Source of the DNA: Meghimatium bilineatum
Taxonomy: Eukaryota; Mollusca; Gastropoda; Stylommatophora; Philomycidae
Assembly (NCBI GenBank): GCA_034231615.1
Contig: CM067307.1
Location: forward strand, 4,545,147 to 4,609,146
Reading direction: 5' to 3'
DNA length: 64,000 nt
The position numbers and the translations under genes are program-made. This document shows, piece by piece, positions 33,011 to 47,000 of the stretch; position 1 is the stretch's first letter; the number at the start of each line of letters is the position of its first letter. The notes under the pieces were generated by a model, which saw only the letters and a program-made list of their open reading frames with translations, did not search any database and had not been told where the DNA came from.

Positions 33011-33539
33011 GTGTGTATAGGGTGTCAGGGAGGGTAGTAACTCTGATACTAAGACTGTTATACTCCTTTGCAGTAGTTCTTACATCCTTGGTCCCTACCT
33101 GGCACTTAGCTCTCACATGTGGCTCCCAGTAGTTGCCAGCATATGGCAGTGGCCACACCCCGGTAACGGCTTTGACAGGCCGGCCAAACCAAGTGAGGGT
33201 GACCGAGGGGCACAGAGGTAAACACAGGGCATGTCTGCTGTAACACACGAAGCCTGAATATGGCGGATAACGTGGATGAAACATCTAATGTTCAACGGGC
33301 TGGAAGGCACTTGCCAGAAGAGCATTGTGAAATGAAAGGGTTTTGTGAGACACATAGAATACCTGCATCCTGGTATTTCTTCAGTCGTCAAGATTTATCT
33401 TGCCACTGGAACTGTTGGATCAGGAAGAGAGTGTGGTCAACTCCTCCACACTTTAAAAAAAAAATCAGCACTAGTCATTACTCAACTATAATCAACCATT
33501 ATCATCATCTGCAGATGACTGTGGATGTATTCTAATTCT

Positions 33540-34535
33540 GCAGACAGTTGCTGGTCACCCTAAACCAATTTTCTGAAGCCTGCGACAACTTTGGTTTCAC
33601 CATCAATACAAAGAAAAAGGGAGTCATCTTTCAATCAACACGAAACAAACCTGATCAAAGAAGAAGAGCTTCAAACAGTTAATAATTTCACCTACCTGGG
33701 CAGCACTCTCTCACAAGATGTCAACATCGACACTGAGGTAAACAACAGAATAGCAAAAGCTAGTACCACATTTGGAAGACTGCGAAAAAAACTTATAGGA
33801 AAGAAGAGAAATAACAACTACCACCAAACACATAGTTTACCAAGCAGCCGTAATATCATCACTCCATTATGTCTCATGGACAGTGTATGCAAAACATGCT
33901 AGAAGAATCAACCACTTTCACCTAAGCTGCCGTCATAAGATACCAACATCCATTGGTGGGACAAAATACCACATAGTTAAGTACTGATAAAATGTAAGTC
34001 TGTAAGCATACATACAATGCTGATAAAGGCGCAGACACACTGGGCAGGACACACTGGGCAGGACACACTGGGCAGGAAACACTGGGCAGGACACACTGGG
34101 CAGGACACACTGGGCAGGACACATGGTTCACATGAAAGATCATCCACTACCAAAGAAGTTGTTATATGGAGAACTCCAGGCTGGCTCCTGCAAGGTCGGA
34201 CAGAATAAGCATTTTAAAGACACTCTTAATACAGCACTGACTAGCTTCAAATTATGCAAAAATTCTTGGGAGAATCTTGCACAAGACAGATATGACTGCC
34301 GTTGCAGAATCACGAGTGGTCCAGCACCTGCAGAGAACCACAGACACAATGATGTGCAACAATATGCGCTAGATGAAAGGCAAATGCTGCTCAATGGCCC
34401 AGACTCCTCGCACACATGCCCAGAGTGTGGTAGACAATTCCAATCATACATAGGACTCATTAGTCACAGGTCAGGCACACCGCAGACATAATCATCTTCA
34501 TCCCAGTTTAGCTGAATGGTCAACTTCGACGGACG
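33540..34535 (+). mobile_element. 5'-truncated LINE (same family as 11341-12875)
   Basis: Reads FSEACDNFGFTINTKKK, NNFTYLGSTLSQDVNIDTEV, NNRIAKASTTFGRLRKK, MKDHPLPKKLLYGELQAGS, CKVGQNKHFKDTLNTAL and ends in a Cys/His finger (CPECGRQFQSYIGLISH). Frame shifts and an internal 14-bp expansion disable it. Confidence 0.85.
34035..34125. repeat. 14-bp GGGCAGGACACACT repeat inside a LINE
   Basis: Six to seven copies of CTGGGCAGGACACA. In the relatives this site is the single motif ARWAGH(L/V), so the array is a local expansion of LINE codons. Confidence 0.9.
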
Positions 34536-34865
34536 TACAGTATATGTCATATGTCATGTTATATTATATGCAATGTTTCACTATATGCCACATGTCATGT
34601 TTCAAAGTCCTGTATATAACCTGTATTTGTGTTCAACAGAACAGAGACAGAAATGTCAATAAAATACAAATGTAGAAAAACCTACCCAATGTACTTTAGC
34701 TAAATTTTTGTTTACTAAAAAAATGTATATATTATTGTTGATATGCCAGATCAACATTAAAAAAAAAATATCTCAATGCTTTAACTCCAAAAAATGTTAG
34801 TTGCTTATTTAGAAATCTAATATAAAGTCAATTTCTGCAGTGAAATCAATAATTAGTGGATACAA

Positions 34866-35008
34866 TTATCTGAGAGCTGCCACATCCTGATTAATTTTGT
34901 GAAAGCATTCTAGCATAGTGTCCCGTGTCGTTTCTGAGAGGGATGTTACATCTGAAGGCTCCAGGCCAGCTGTTGGAATTGAAGGTAGAATCTGTACTAT
35001 GACATTAC
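34866..35008 (-). CDS. AGPAT exon 6 (C-terminus, stop)
   Basis: Follows GATTTTCTTCAG. Encodes [20 protein letters not shown] and a C-terminal helix ending DVAALR, then TAA at 34866-34868. Confidence 0.9.
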
Positions 35009-38000
35009 CTGAAGAAAATCACAGATAATTTAGATTGGTTGATGAAATATATACATGATGTCATAGCTGTTGACTTGTTTTTCTATAAATCTGTATTTTA
35101 AACAATTTATGGTTCTTTCCTAGTAGAGATACACTGTTTTGGTTTTTAATCCCACTTTTAGATAGTCACTGTGTATGACAATTCGCTGATATTTGTTGCT
35201 ACATAAAATAACAAACATGGCTGCTACTAAAGCAAACATAAGGGTTTGAGTCTCCCCAGAAATACACAGGAATCAGTTGTGTTTCTACAAAGCAGATATC
35301 AATTACCTGTTGATAATATCTGTACTCTACATTCCTTCACCGCACTACACACTGGGGTGGGGGGATCTCTCAGTTTTTAATGTGCAGAAATAATGAGCAC
35401 ACAGTACACATGATTGCCGTTTTACTATCTACATGTTATGGAACCACAATGCACATAGTGGTTTGCACAATAGCTTTGCACAAAGCACAAGTGTGGGGTA
35501 GCGTGAAATGGAGAAACAATACACACTGTGTCACATCTCTATAGCATCTTAAAAGTTATTATGCAGAATGAATGCCGACATCAAGGACAACAACAACCAA
35601 AGACATCACATTTCACACTCCTCTTGTTGTTATGCAAGATTACTTGTTCCTTAAAAATGTGTTGCATTATTTATGATTGTTTCCCTTGTATATGTTTAAT
35701 GTCTCTTTGTACCCTAGTTATGGGTATAAGTAAGTAAAGTTTGTTTCACTAAACTTTGTTCCGTTTAATATGTGTTGGTTTCCACTAGGACAATAACCAA
35801 TTTATTTCCGTAAATCTTTTTTTGTGTGTTTTTGGTCCCATCAGTAGGTTCCATGATTGTAAAACGTACGCATTAGTAGTAATTACTGTATATGTAACAC
35901 CAAATGACTTTTTTTTAAATAAAAACAAAAAAATATAAACATCAAAAATGAAAATTTGTAAGGTTTTTGGGGAAATTTGGGGGGGTTTGGGTTGGTGAAA
36001 TATCCGTGTCAATATGAAAAATCCATACTAGCTGGCACCTAGTGATATAGACATATAGTGGAACATCAATATTAAAAATAGATTTCCGGTTGTACCACGA
36101 CTGCCACACAGCAGGAACACTTTCTAACCTCATATGTTTGTATTTCACACAAAAAGCTAATTGCAGGAAGTTCCCTGAAAACCAGCTATCAGGTATCATA
36201 AGATAGTTCCCGCCATCGAAGTTGGAAAATGTTGATCTGCGAGGCACAGAACATGAAAGACGGCATTTACATTTCACAATTGTATTCATACACCCTATGG
36301 AAAGTGGTCAATATGTCATTCAAGACCACTGAGTCAAAGTAAACAATACGGACCAAATAACTATAACAAACGATTGTCCCAGTTTTGTTTTTCACAGAAC
36401 AACAATCTAGCGCACAGGAACTTCTATGCAAAATATGTGGGGAACATAAGACACACTGCAATCCACATAGACATACTACACTCCACATAGACATACTACA
36501 CTCCACATAGACATACTATAACCCACACATACAAACTACACTCCACATAGACATACTACACTCCACATAGACATACTACACTCCACATAGACATACTATA
36601 ACCCACACATACAAACTACACTCCACATAGACATACTATAACCCACACATACATACTACAATCCACACAAACTACACTCCATACAGACATACTACAATCC
36701 ACACAGACATATTACAATCCACACAGACATATTACAATCCACACAGACATATTACAATCCACACAGACATATTACAATCCACACAGACATATTACAATCC
36801 ACACAGACATATTACAATCCACACAGACATATTACAATCCACACAGACATATTACAATCCACACAGACATATTACAATCCACACAGACATATTACAATCC
36901 ACACAGACATATTACAATCCACATAGAAATACTGCAATTATATATACAATTATATACTACAACTACTACAGACACACTACAACTACTACAGACACATTAC
37001 AATCCATACAAATACAGACACACTACAATCCACTCAGACACACTACAGTTGACAAGATGTATACAGACTTACCTTCATCAAATCGTTTATCATGTTTACT
37101 GTAAAAATTCTTATAGGAAGACACTACAACAGGAACAATTGGAACCTGATCATAGAAGATACAAGAAAATGTGAACATTGGCAATCACTTCTCAAAGATA
37201 TCAACAGAATTGAGTGTGTTTTATCATAATAAAACAGACTAGTCTAGCAGAGTGCATCACCAAAACAAAAGACAGAGGATGTTGGAAGTCTGTTGCAGCC
37301 TTGTTGGATATCCTCAGGCAGTTTGGTACTGCGAAACTGTCCACCGTGTCAGATGTTTGTTACTGTGGCACTCTCCACCATGTCGGACAGTTTGTTACTG
37401 TGGCACTCTCTACCTTGTCAGATATCCTCTGACAGTTTCATTATTTATATCAACTCTGTGCTTGAGTTTTTTTTCTGTATAGACCAGTGGAAAAACTAAA
37501 TGAATTCAGGAGTGCATTCACTACAATCACGAGCAGTCTTACAATGTTCCTCCTTTGCAAGCAAAGATGAGCATTGTATTATGAAAGGTCAAATTTGGTT
37601 TGATTGTTTGTGAGTCCTCAGATGGCTCCAGTCTGGGCTGTGAAAGACCTGTTGCAATGTAAGCAGGAATGTAGTAGGTCTTGGGATGTGAGAAAATATT
37701 CTGATCTCTCCTTTAATTTTTGTCTCTTTTGAACTACCCGCACCGTTCTACCCTGCTCAAAAGTTTTAATACCTGTTCTTATCTGACCGTTCCAGGCTGA
37801 AAGTTCAAAAGCTGTGATTTCTTTAGGTATGTTGATTATCCTCTTCGCACACCGGACATGTCCATAGGTGCTTCGATCTCTGCTTTAGTAAATCTCTCAG
37901 GGTATAACGGCTGATGGTTCCGGTTCTGTGTTGGTTCACTGCTCTTTTTGAAATCTTTGTTAGGGGTTCTCTACGGACCACATCCATCCTCATTTCCAAT

Positions 38001-41000
38001 TTTCGCATTCTCGATATTGACTCATGCTCATTCATTTCAAAATCCTCTGATCATGCTGTTGTGGTGGCAAGACTAGCTAATTGGTCGGCCCGTTTCTTTC
38101 CCTCCACGCCCACGTGTCATGGGACAAAAATAAGCGTGAGTTTTCGTAGTGATGCCTGCATTTTAGCTCTCTCTAATGACTCTTTCTAATGTGGTTTCTT
38201 GAGAGCCATTAAGGTATATGGTCAACACAGGCCTGTAATTTGTTCTGATAAATAATACATTACTGGTGGTGTGGTCACAATATCATATTTACCAATTTCC
38301 TTGAATTACTCTGGTACTCATTTCTTGAGATAGAATCAACAATGAAGTTCTGATGGAAAAATACTCAACTGTGAATTGTCATCTTCTGTGTTTCTTCTAA
38401 AATTCCTGTGGCTTAGTAATTTGTAGTATACATACCACAATACAATTTGTCATGGTTTCCAGCTTCACCTCAATATCTGCGTATTTCGGTCTGACACATC
38501 CAACTTCAGCATCGCTTTTAGGTCACTTTGACATTGGGTGTTGACAGTCAACATTTTCAGTCGTCTCTTACAGTTTTTGTGGCAGGTCATGGTGATGCTA
38601 TGTTCCCCATGCAATCCCCAGCAACACACATGCTAACTATGAATAAATCCTAAACTCCCTCACTATTCAGACAGTGCATCACAACTGCGTGTGTACCCAA
38701 TGGGCTCATGCATAAATGGGACAAGGAAGGCAGCCTTGGCCCAACTCTACTGTCGAGTTTTTCCTTAACTGGAACCAGGCTCGCTCATGAGAAAAGGTTC
38801 AGTACCTGATAGGTACAGGCACAGAATGTTTAATTACACGAGGCAAGTTCACTGACTGTGGAACACTTTGTGCGAGATAGACATGAACAACAATCATCTC
38901 AGCGAAGAGTCATTGCGCACTCGTGAGCCTGTCGACATATAGGCAGGCTGTCACACGCTAGGGAACCCAACTATCCGAATTAAAGGCATGGCGAAAATTG
39001 ATGTGCTGGGCCTCAGATGTCTGGGCCACAAAGTGAGCCAACCAAGGTGCAAATAATGCAGCTCAACTGTCGAGCTAGTAGTACAATGTGCTTCACGATC
39101 CCCGGCGGAAATCACAAGAAGTATTCATTGTGGTTATAAGAGAGCGAACACAGAAAAAGAACAACTGCATGCTGCTCTTTTGTACTCTGCTATGATATGT
39201 CAACAGATATCTAAAAGAGTATAACCATTAAAGAAACTGTCTGTCCAACCTACCTGTCCTTCCACAGCCAAATGAAAGGCTCCTTTTTTAAATGGCAACA
39301 TGGATCCATTATGGTTTCTGGTACCTTCAGGAAAAACGATTACTTTCAACTGAAATATAAATCAAGATAAAATTCCATTAAAAACCTATAAATGCTATTA
39401 GTTTTTAAGTACATCACACAGCACATCCTCAGCACTCTCTTTTTTTTAAAGTTTTAAGTACATCACACAGCATGCTCTTAGTTTTAAAGTTTTAAGTACA
39501 TTATATAGCACATCTTCAGCACACTCTTCATTTAAAATTGTAAGTACATAACACAGCACATCCTCAGCAAGATCTTAGTTTAAAAAGTGGGTGTGACCAT
39601 CTGATGCTTCAGGAAATTTTGCAACCTAGGTCAGGATCTATCTCTATAGTCATTTCCATGTGGGCTGTTAAGTGTCTTGAGCAGGAGGGTGGGGAGTGTG
39701 AATTGTCTGTCTTTGGTCATTTGGGTAGCATTTACTATGGTCAGCCAGTGTCTTGCACAATTTTCTGCTGCTGTTAGCATAAAGGACTGGTTGTGTTAGT
39801 TCCTTTCTCATGATGTGGCCAAGCCACCTGGTTTGCTGTTTCTCGATGCAGTCTTGACATGAGATGGTTTTTATTTCTTTCATGATATCTTCCTTTCTAT
39901 TTTAGTGTCTTCAGATATTTATAGCTTTCCTCAAACATCTCATTTCTCTATCTTTCTCTACTAGTAACATAGCTTTCCTCATTCATCTCATTTCACACAA
40001 TGTGATCTTTGTCAAGGGACATGTTATTTGACATTGGTAGCACTGAAATTTAGTGCTCCGGTTATGAACAGATGAGCGACAGCCCTGACCATGTCCTAGC
40101 GGCCAACCTGTATTTAGTGCTCCGACTATCAACAGGTGGCACATGGGATGCAATGAAAAGCAACTCTGCGAAAGACTTCACAATTCATTAGGAGAGCCTA
40201 AAATAAGGCAAACCTGCTAGGCCTGAATAATTGCACTATTAGATAAAAGGGACTGCATAACTGGCCATGAGACCCATTCCAGTAACTATGAACCAATGCT
40301 GGGTTGCTAATGAACACAATAGGAAAGGATTCTTGGCAGGAGAGCTTAAGTTCAGCTCTGATTTCAACTCCTCATGTTACAAAGAGATAGAAAACCCACA
40401 AACCCCTAGTATTTTACTTCACTGCGTAGACTTCGCATTGCACAAAATGAAAGTTAGTCTTTTGCATACGAAATAAAACTCGAGAAACAGGAAGTAAGAG
40501 CTAATCAATTGTAATTCCTGGGGATGGAAACAACTCCAACCATATTCTATACAATCCTACCTGAACTCCTTAACAAGATAGCTTGCAGTGATGCAAGTCT
40601 ACATGCACAAATTGAACACATAAAATGAAACAATAACTTAAATACATGTAAATACAACAAAGTCGAAGAATAATCACAAAGGACAGACATTTAAAGTCTT
40701 CTGAATTTTTCATTTTAAAAATAATTTACAGAACAAAATTTACCCGTCTACTCTTTATTAAGTTGGATGTTCCATCCATAGTTTTCCGAGCACTCTGTGT
40801 GTTTACACGGTTTATGTAGATAGTGCCACACATCCAGGCACCTAATCCAAACGTCCCAGATGACCAGATCAACTCCTTCTTTGCCAGGATAACGCAATTT
40901 TCTGGCCAGATTGCAAACAAAGCTATTGGATGAGAAATTAAACATTTCACATTTTAGTTTTTAAATAGTGCAATGTTGTTGTTTGACCATCACATGATGA

Positions 41001-44000
41001 TGACCATTTGTTACATCCACTTTTGAAATGCAATTAGAATTATGTCCTTCAAGAATGAATTCATAGATGGCTAATAAGCTCTATTCTAGCAGCAAATGTC
41101 CTCGGCATAGGATGACCACTGTAGATGGTTTTTGGTCTACCTGTGACTTAAGTGCAATAAATATTTGTTAGTTGGTAGGAGATTTATGCTTCTCTTTTAC
41201 TGTGATTCTTCATCAAGAACCAGCATTACTGCACAAGGGGCATTCTCATAAATTTTCTGCTTGCCATTTCATCAGCCATCTAAAAGTATATAAGATTAGT
41301 GTCCCAGTCATTTGTTGGTTGTGAGTTCTCCTGATCTTTTTCCAGAGAGGAAGTACTTCCTCCCCATTTCTATCTTTCTCTGAACATGTATAGCGTCTCT
41401 TTTAGTTTCCTCTTCATCATTTTGTGGTGTATCTATTTTTCTTGTGAAACATACTCCATTAATCATCATCATGCCTGCAAGCTCACCATAAGGTTGCATG
41501 AACATACAAAAATATGTGATGATGAAGTTCAAGTAATCTCTATCTATGTTCCTTCAGTGCCAAATATGGCGCGTAAGGTAGAAACCAGAGCTCTCCGGTT
41601 CGAGCAAGTTGATCATAATGCTTGTAGTTGAGACCCATAGTCATACCCTATTTGCTGGTTGTTCTACAAAGAGTCTCTCTTGGTCTTCCTTCTTTTCTTT
41701 TGCCATCTTGTACCAATTTTAATGCTTGTTGTGGTAGCCTGCTATCATTCATTCTGAGTAAATATCCGATATAAGTCTGTTTTTTTTTTCTTATTTTTGT
41801 AGAAACATTGCTGTTTGGTGTCTTCTTTTACTTGCTTGTTTGACTTGAATTCTTCCCAACCAATATGTACTTGAATTCTTCCCAACCAATATGTACTTGA
41901 ATTCTTCCCAACCAATATGTACTTGAATTCTTCTCAACCAATATGTACTTGAATTCTTCCCAACCAATATGTACGGTACTTGAATTCTTCCCAACCAATA
42001 TGTACTTGAATTCTTCCCAACCAATATGTACTTGAATTCTTCCCAACCAATATGTACTTGAATTCTTCCCAACCAATATGTACTTGAATTCTTCCCAACC
42101 AATATGTACTTGAATTCTTCCCAACCAATATGTACTTGAATTCTTCCCAACCAATATGTACAGTACTTGAATTCTTCCCAACCAATATGTACTTGAATTC
42201 TTCCCAACCAATATGTACTTGAATTCTTCCCAACCAATATGTACTTGAATTCTTCCCAACCAATATGTACTTGAATTCTTCCCAACCAATATGTACATGT
42301 CATCATTTTCACTCTATCTATTCTACTTTTTCCCCTCCTTATCTTCTCACTTCTGTCTCCCCCTCCCATAACTTTTCTTGTCATGCTGAACTTCCTGCAC
42401 TTCTCCCATTTCCTTCTCTTTTCCTTTTCTTCCTATCACCACCATACCATATGTGTTCTCTATGTAATATTTGGTGTCTGTGGTATTTTATTTGTCCTGA
42501 TGAAGGCTTTTAAGTTGAAATGTTGTTTGTCATTGTCTCCCATTGCTAGGTTGTTGACTTATTTTGGTAACACGGATACCTATTTCTGTTCATTTTGCTA
42601 TTTGCCTTGTGTTACCCCAGCCACCCATTTCCAATCTCTGGTTGTTACCAGACACCGGAACTTTTATCTAAATATTTAAGAGTTTTCTAAGACATTTATT
42701 TTCACATGAATTTAATATCCTTCTCAGACTCCTCTGGATCTCTCTTATAGCAGGACAATGATCTTATCAGATCTCCAGCAGGATGTCGTCTAGAGAACGG
42801 AAATGTGTTGTGTCACCGTTTCATTTGTGCCAATGACTTACTTAACACATCCATCTTCAGCAGATTTGAGAATTTAATACTGAACAGAGCGGACGAACAA
42901 AGGCTCAGGTGTAAGGTTCAGACAGTCCACCAATGACATTTTCCCATGCCCACTCTGCAACAAACTAAATCGCTCATGGATTGGCAGATTTAGCCATGAA
43001 ACAATATGTTCTGCTCATATTGACTCCATCTGGCACAAGCTTGCTTCAGATGGTTTGTCAAGGCGAATAAGACCATATTACATTTATCAAACTCAAATAT
43101 GAACTTACGGAGCATGTCAATTGAGCTCTGATGGTTGACAACAATAATGATTGGTTCATCTTTCTTCAGGTTCTCCTGGCCCCGTATTATCACTTTGACT
43201 CCCAACAGCGGACTTAACAATTTTGTCACCCAAAAAGACACAAAGCTGTAGAGAAATAGACATCAATATAGGTGCACATGATTGTATAGAGAAATAGACA
43301 TCAATATAGGTGCACATGATTGTATCAAGAAATAGACATCAATATAGGTGCACATGATTGTATCAAGAAATAGACATCAATATAGGTGCACATGATTGTA
43401 TCAAGAAATAGACATCAATATAGGTACACATGATTGCATCAAGAAATTTTGTTTTCATTCATTTTAAAACTTCCACTGGGTCTCTCTTCTAGGAGGTCAA
43501 TTATCGTACTAGGATGTAATCCAGAGAAGCATTGTGGCTGATAAATTTGCACCAATGGTCCAACACATCCTACTTCTGCAGATGCATAAAGAATAATAAG
43601 GTATCTATTAGTCTTCATCCATGTGGTAACCAGGACATGGACTTCTAGTTCAGGGAGCAAAGAATAGGGCCACTGTCTTTTTTTCCAGACATGTTATAGG
43701 AGTGTGTCATGTGTCACATTCTTTCCAGAATGCAGTCTTCCTTACGAATCTCCTGAAATGCTACAGGCCTGCTTCAGAAATGCGGTCTTTGGCTAGCTCT
43801 CCCGCTTCCTCTAGCAACAGGTGCAAGCATTATGGAGAATTCTTAATCTTTTGTGACAGACTCCTAGGTGACGAGGAATATTAGGTGTGCCATTAATGCT
43901 GATGGGTCAACAGATTTCATAGAATAATGATGAACTAGTGGGCCCAGATGTATGTCACACTCCTGGGATGACGTGATGATCCGGGATACTGCCCTACTAA

Positions 44001-47000
44001 AATTCCCCTCCCCATAAACCCTCTTAATATAAGCTAGCATGTGAGACAACAATCTTTATGCATTACAGTGTCGCCTCGTTACATTAGTGTTGCCTTGTTA
44101 CATTAGAGCAGTGTTTCCCAACATGGGAGCAATATGATTGTACAGGGGGACAATTCGAACAAGTTGTAATTAGGCTTCATTAGGGAGTAATTCAGTTTTT
44201 TTAATATTAAAAAAATATGTAGGCATATATGTTACATAGAGGGGGGGGGCATCAGAATCTTTGAAAGATTTAGGTGGGGAATGGTACAAAAAAGGTTAGG
44301 AAATACTGCATTTAGAGTGTCACCTCGTTACATTAGAGTGTCACCTCATTTACTCAATTGAGGTGCTATGCTTTTGTCAGAAAGACTATTGGCTGTTAAG
44401 AGTTACCCGCTCAGGGTATTTTCATCATCATCTTTTAGTCTAAATATACAAGTGATCACTTTAATTACTAAATATACAAGTGATCACTTTAATTACTAAA
44501 TATACAAATGATCATTAAAATTCATATCTGTAAAATGGGTGTGTTGGCAAGACCTAAAAGAGGAGCAAAGAATAGCAACACTGGGATCTGCCATGCATGT
44601 CATAAGAAATGACTAGAGACATTTGGGGGGTGGAGTTCGTTGTTCCATCCCTTCCCATAGGTCACAGTAGCCCAGATGTCATAACGAGGTCAGATATGTC
44701 AGGTCAAGAGGCATATATATTAAATGCAGTTGTTAACCATGACAGAACACATTCTATTCTCCAGACTGCATTTCCATTCTCCCGACTGCATCTCCATTCT
44801 CCCGACTGCATCTCCATTCTCCAGATTGCATCTCCAGATTTCATCCTTCCAACCTCCAGACTGAATCCTTCCAAACAAATGGTGTTTGATAATGAACGCA
44901 GCAGAAGAAGAGAAGTCCCTTTATGCAATAATAATGTGAATGACAAATAGTGTTAATATTGTTCAGCAGCAAACTACATATGTCCAAAGCACGTACGTTT
45001 TTGCGTTGTTATTTCATCTTTGCGTCTGATTATCTGATTATCCATTGCAATATTTCGGAGAACAAAAGGTTTAACTGGTGGTGCCCATCTCCTCTCCATT
45101 TATTTTTACATTTACAACTTAACTACTATTCCTAAGCTGTATAATAATATAACTATATGTTCTATTTTATCTCCATCATACCCCATCGAGGCCAGAACCT
45201 TGAAGTGGTGATGGGGCTTAGTTCAGCCATCAGAGGCTGGAAACTAAGACTGGTCGGGCACTCCCACTCGAGCAGGACCATAGTCCGGCCCAAGTAAGCA
45301 GAGTGCTGAAGACGGAGGCAACCAGCCAAAAGGCGCACAGATAATCAGGTTGCCACGCATAAAACACAATGGAAACATGTCTGCATCTAATAAACGTTAT
45401 GGTGCCTGCCCTGTGGCGGACGTTCAGGCAGGGACGGTGCCGGGCCCTATACCTCGAAAGGGCCCAACCTCAGTTACTGGAAGTCCTTCTCAATTGCCCC
45501 GAGGAGCCAGGAGGCAAGGGAATAGAGCTACTGGCCAAACAAACAAACGACCAATAAAAATAATGCACTGGAATGCTGAGGGTGTCAACAGTAAAAGAGA
45601 TGGATACAGCAAAAAATTGGAACTTGAAAATGTCCTCAGTGAAGAACAAGTTAATATATGCTGTATCCAAGAAACACACCTCAGCAGCGACATAGCCTTC
45701 AAAATCAGAGGCTACCAGTGCTACCGATCTGACCGAAAAGACAGGCGAAAGGGTGGAATTCTGACACTAGTTAAAAACAATATCAGCGCATGTCAGCTGG
45801 AAGTATACATGGACGGGGCAGAATACCAGATGCTCCACCTAAAAACAGACAGTGCAGAATTCCATCTCCTGAACTACTACTGCCCAAATGATAAACCATT
45901 GGCACTAGACACAATTCCAGACAAAGAAAGGCTTATGGTGTGTGGTGACTTCAACAGCCACTCTCAGAGCTGGGGCTACGATCATATCGACAAGAGAGGT
46001 GAGGAACTTGAGAGCTGGCAGGATGAAAATAATCTCATTCTTATTAACCAGCCAGCTGACTCACCAACCTTCTACTCGAGAGCATGGCACACCACCTCTA
46101 CACCAGACCTGGCATTCTACTCACCAGGCCTGGAATGGAACATCACACGTGTCGTTGGAAAGCAGCTTGGGGGTAGTGACCACAGACCAGTATTTCTGGA
46201 AATTCACAATGAATATACCAAGGACAGCAGCACGCTCACTAGGTGGAACTATAAGAGGGCAGACTGGAAAATGTACCAGCATTTAACCAGTGTTCTAGCT
46301 AAGGACATGAACTTGGACAAAGACATCAATAGAGCAGTGAGTGAATTTAATAGATGTATACTACATGCTGCTAGTAAAACCATACCCAGGGGGGCACGCA
46401 AAAACTACAAACCCTACTGGAATGATGAACTGGAAAAGCTGCAAAATGAGATGGAAACATCTAGAAAGCAGGCTGAGAACAGACCTAGCCAAGAACATCA
46501 CAACAAATATCAGCAAACAAAGGCTAAATTTCAAAGAGCCAAGTTACAAGCCAGACGGAACAGCTGGAAAGAAAAAACAGAGTCGCTGAACCTAGAAAGA
46601 GATACTAGGAAATTATGGAAACTTGTAAAACAACTAAATGATGAAGGTACAGGGAGAAATACCAGGATCACACTTTATAAAGATAAAAACATTTTAACAG
46701 GTAAACATGCAGCTGATTACTTTGCAGATTCCTTTGCAGAAGACAATAACGTCAAAGTCAGCCCAGACAAACAACAGGAGGTTCGAGTGAACCAGCAAAA
46801 CATTGGACAAGACGAACCTATACCTGAAGTCATGGAGGCACCAATCACAATGAGAGAACTTGAGCATGCAATATCCAAATTGAAAATGAAAAAGTCCCCT
46901 GGAGCTGATGGAGTGTCCAATGAAATGATTAGAAACCTGGGAATTGCAGCAAGAGCAAAGCTGCTGCAAATCTTTAACACAAGCTGGTCCACAGGTAATG

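Noticed and set aside
33250-33440. Possible exon with HCEMKGFCETHRIPASWYF
   Set aside because: No splice sites fit and no family was recognised. It lies beside a LINE fragment and is more likely a repeat.
40748-40945. An alternative minus-strand frame across AGPAT exon 3
   Set aside because: The frame giving [16 protein letters not shown] and GTIYINR is the family-conserved one and joins in phase with the exons on both sides.
41791-42384. Repeat protein ([20 protein letters not shown]) on the minus strand
   Set aside because: The 26-bp unit is open in all three minus frames, giving three overlapping ORFs. It lies in an AGPAT intron.
45350-45376. LINE translation start at the in-frame TTG
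   Set aside because: The first in-frame ATG at 45377 is the natural start. The upstream codons overlap the leader and show no domain homology.
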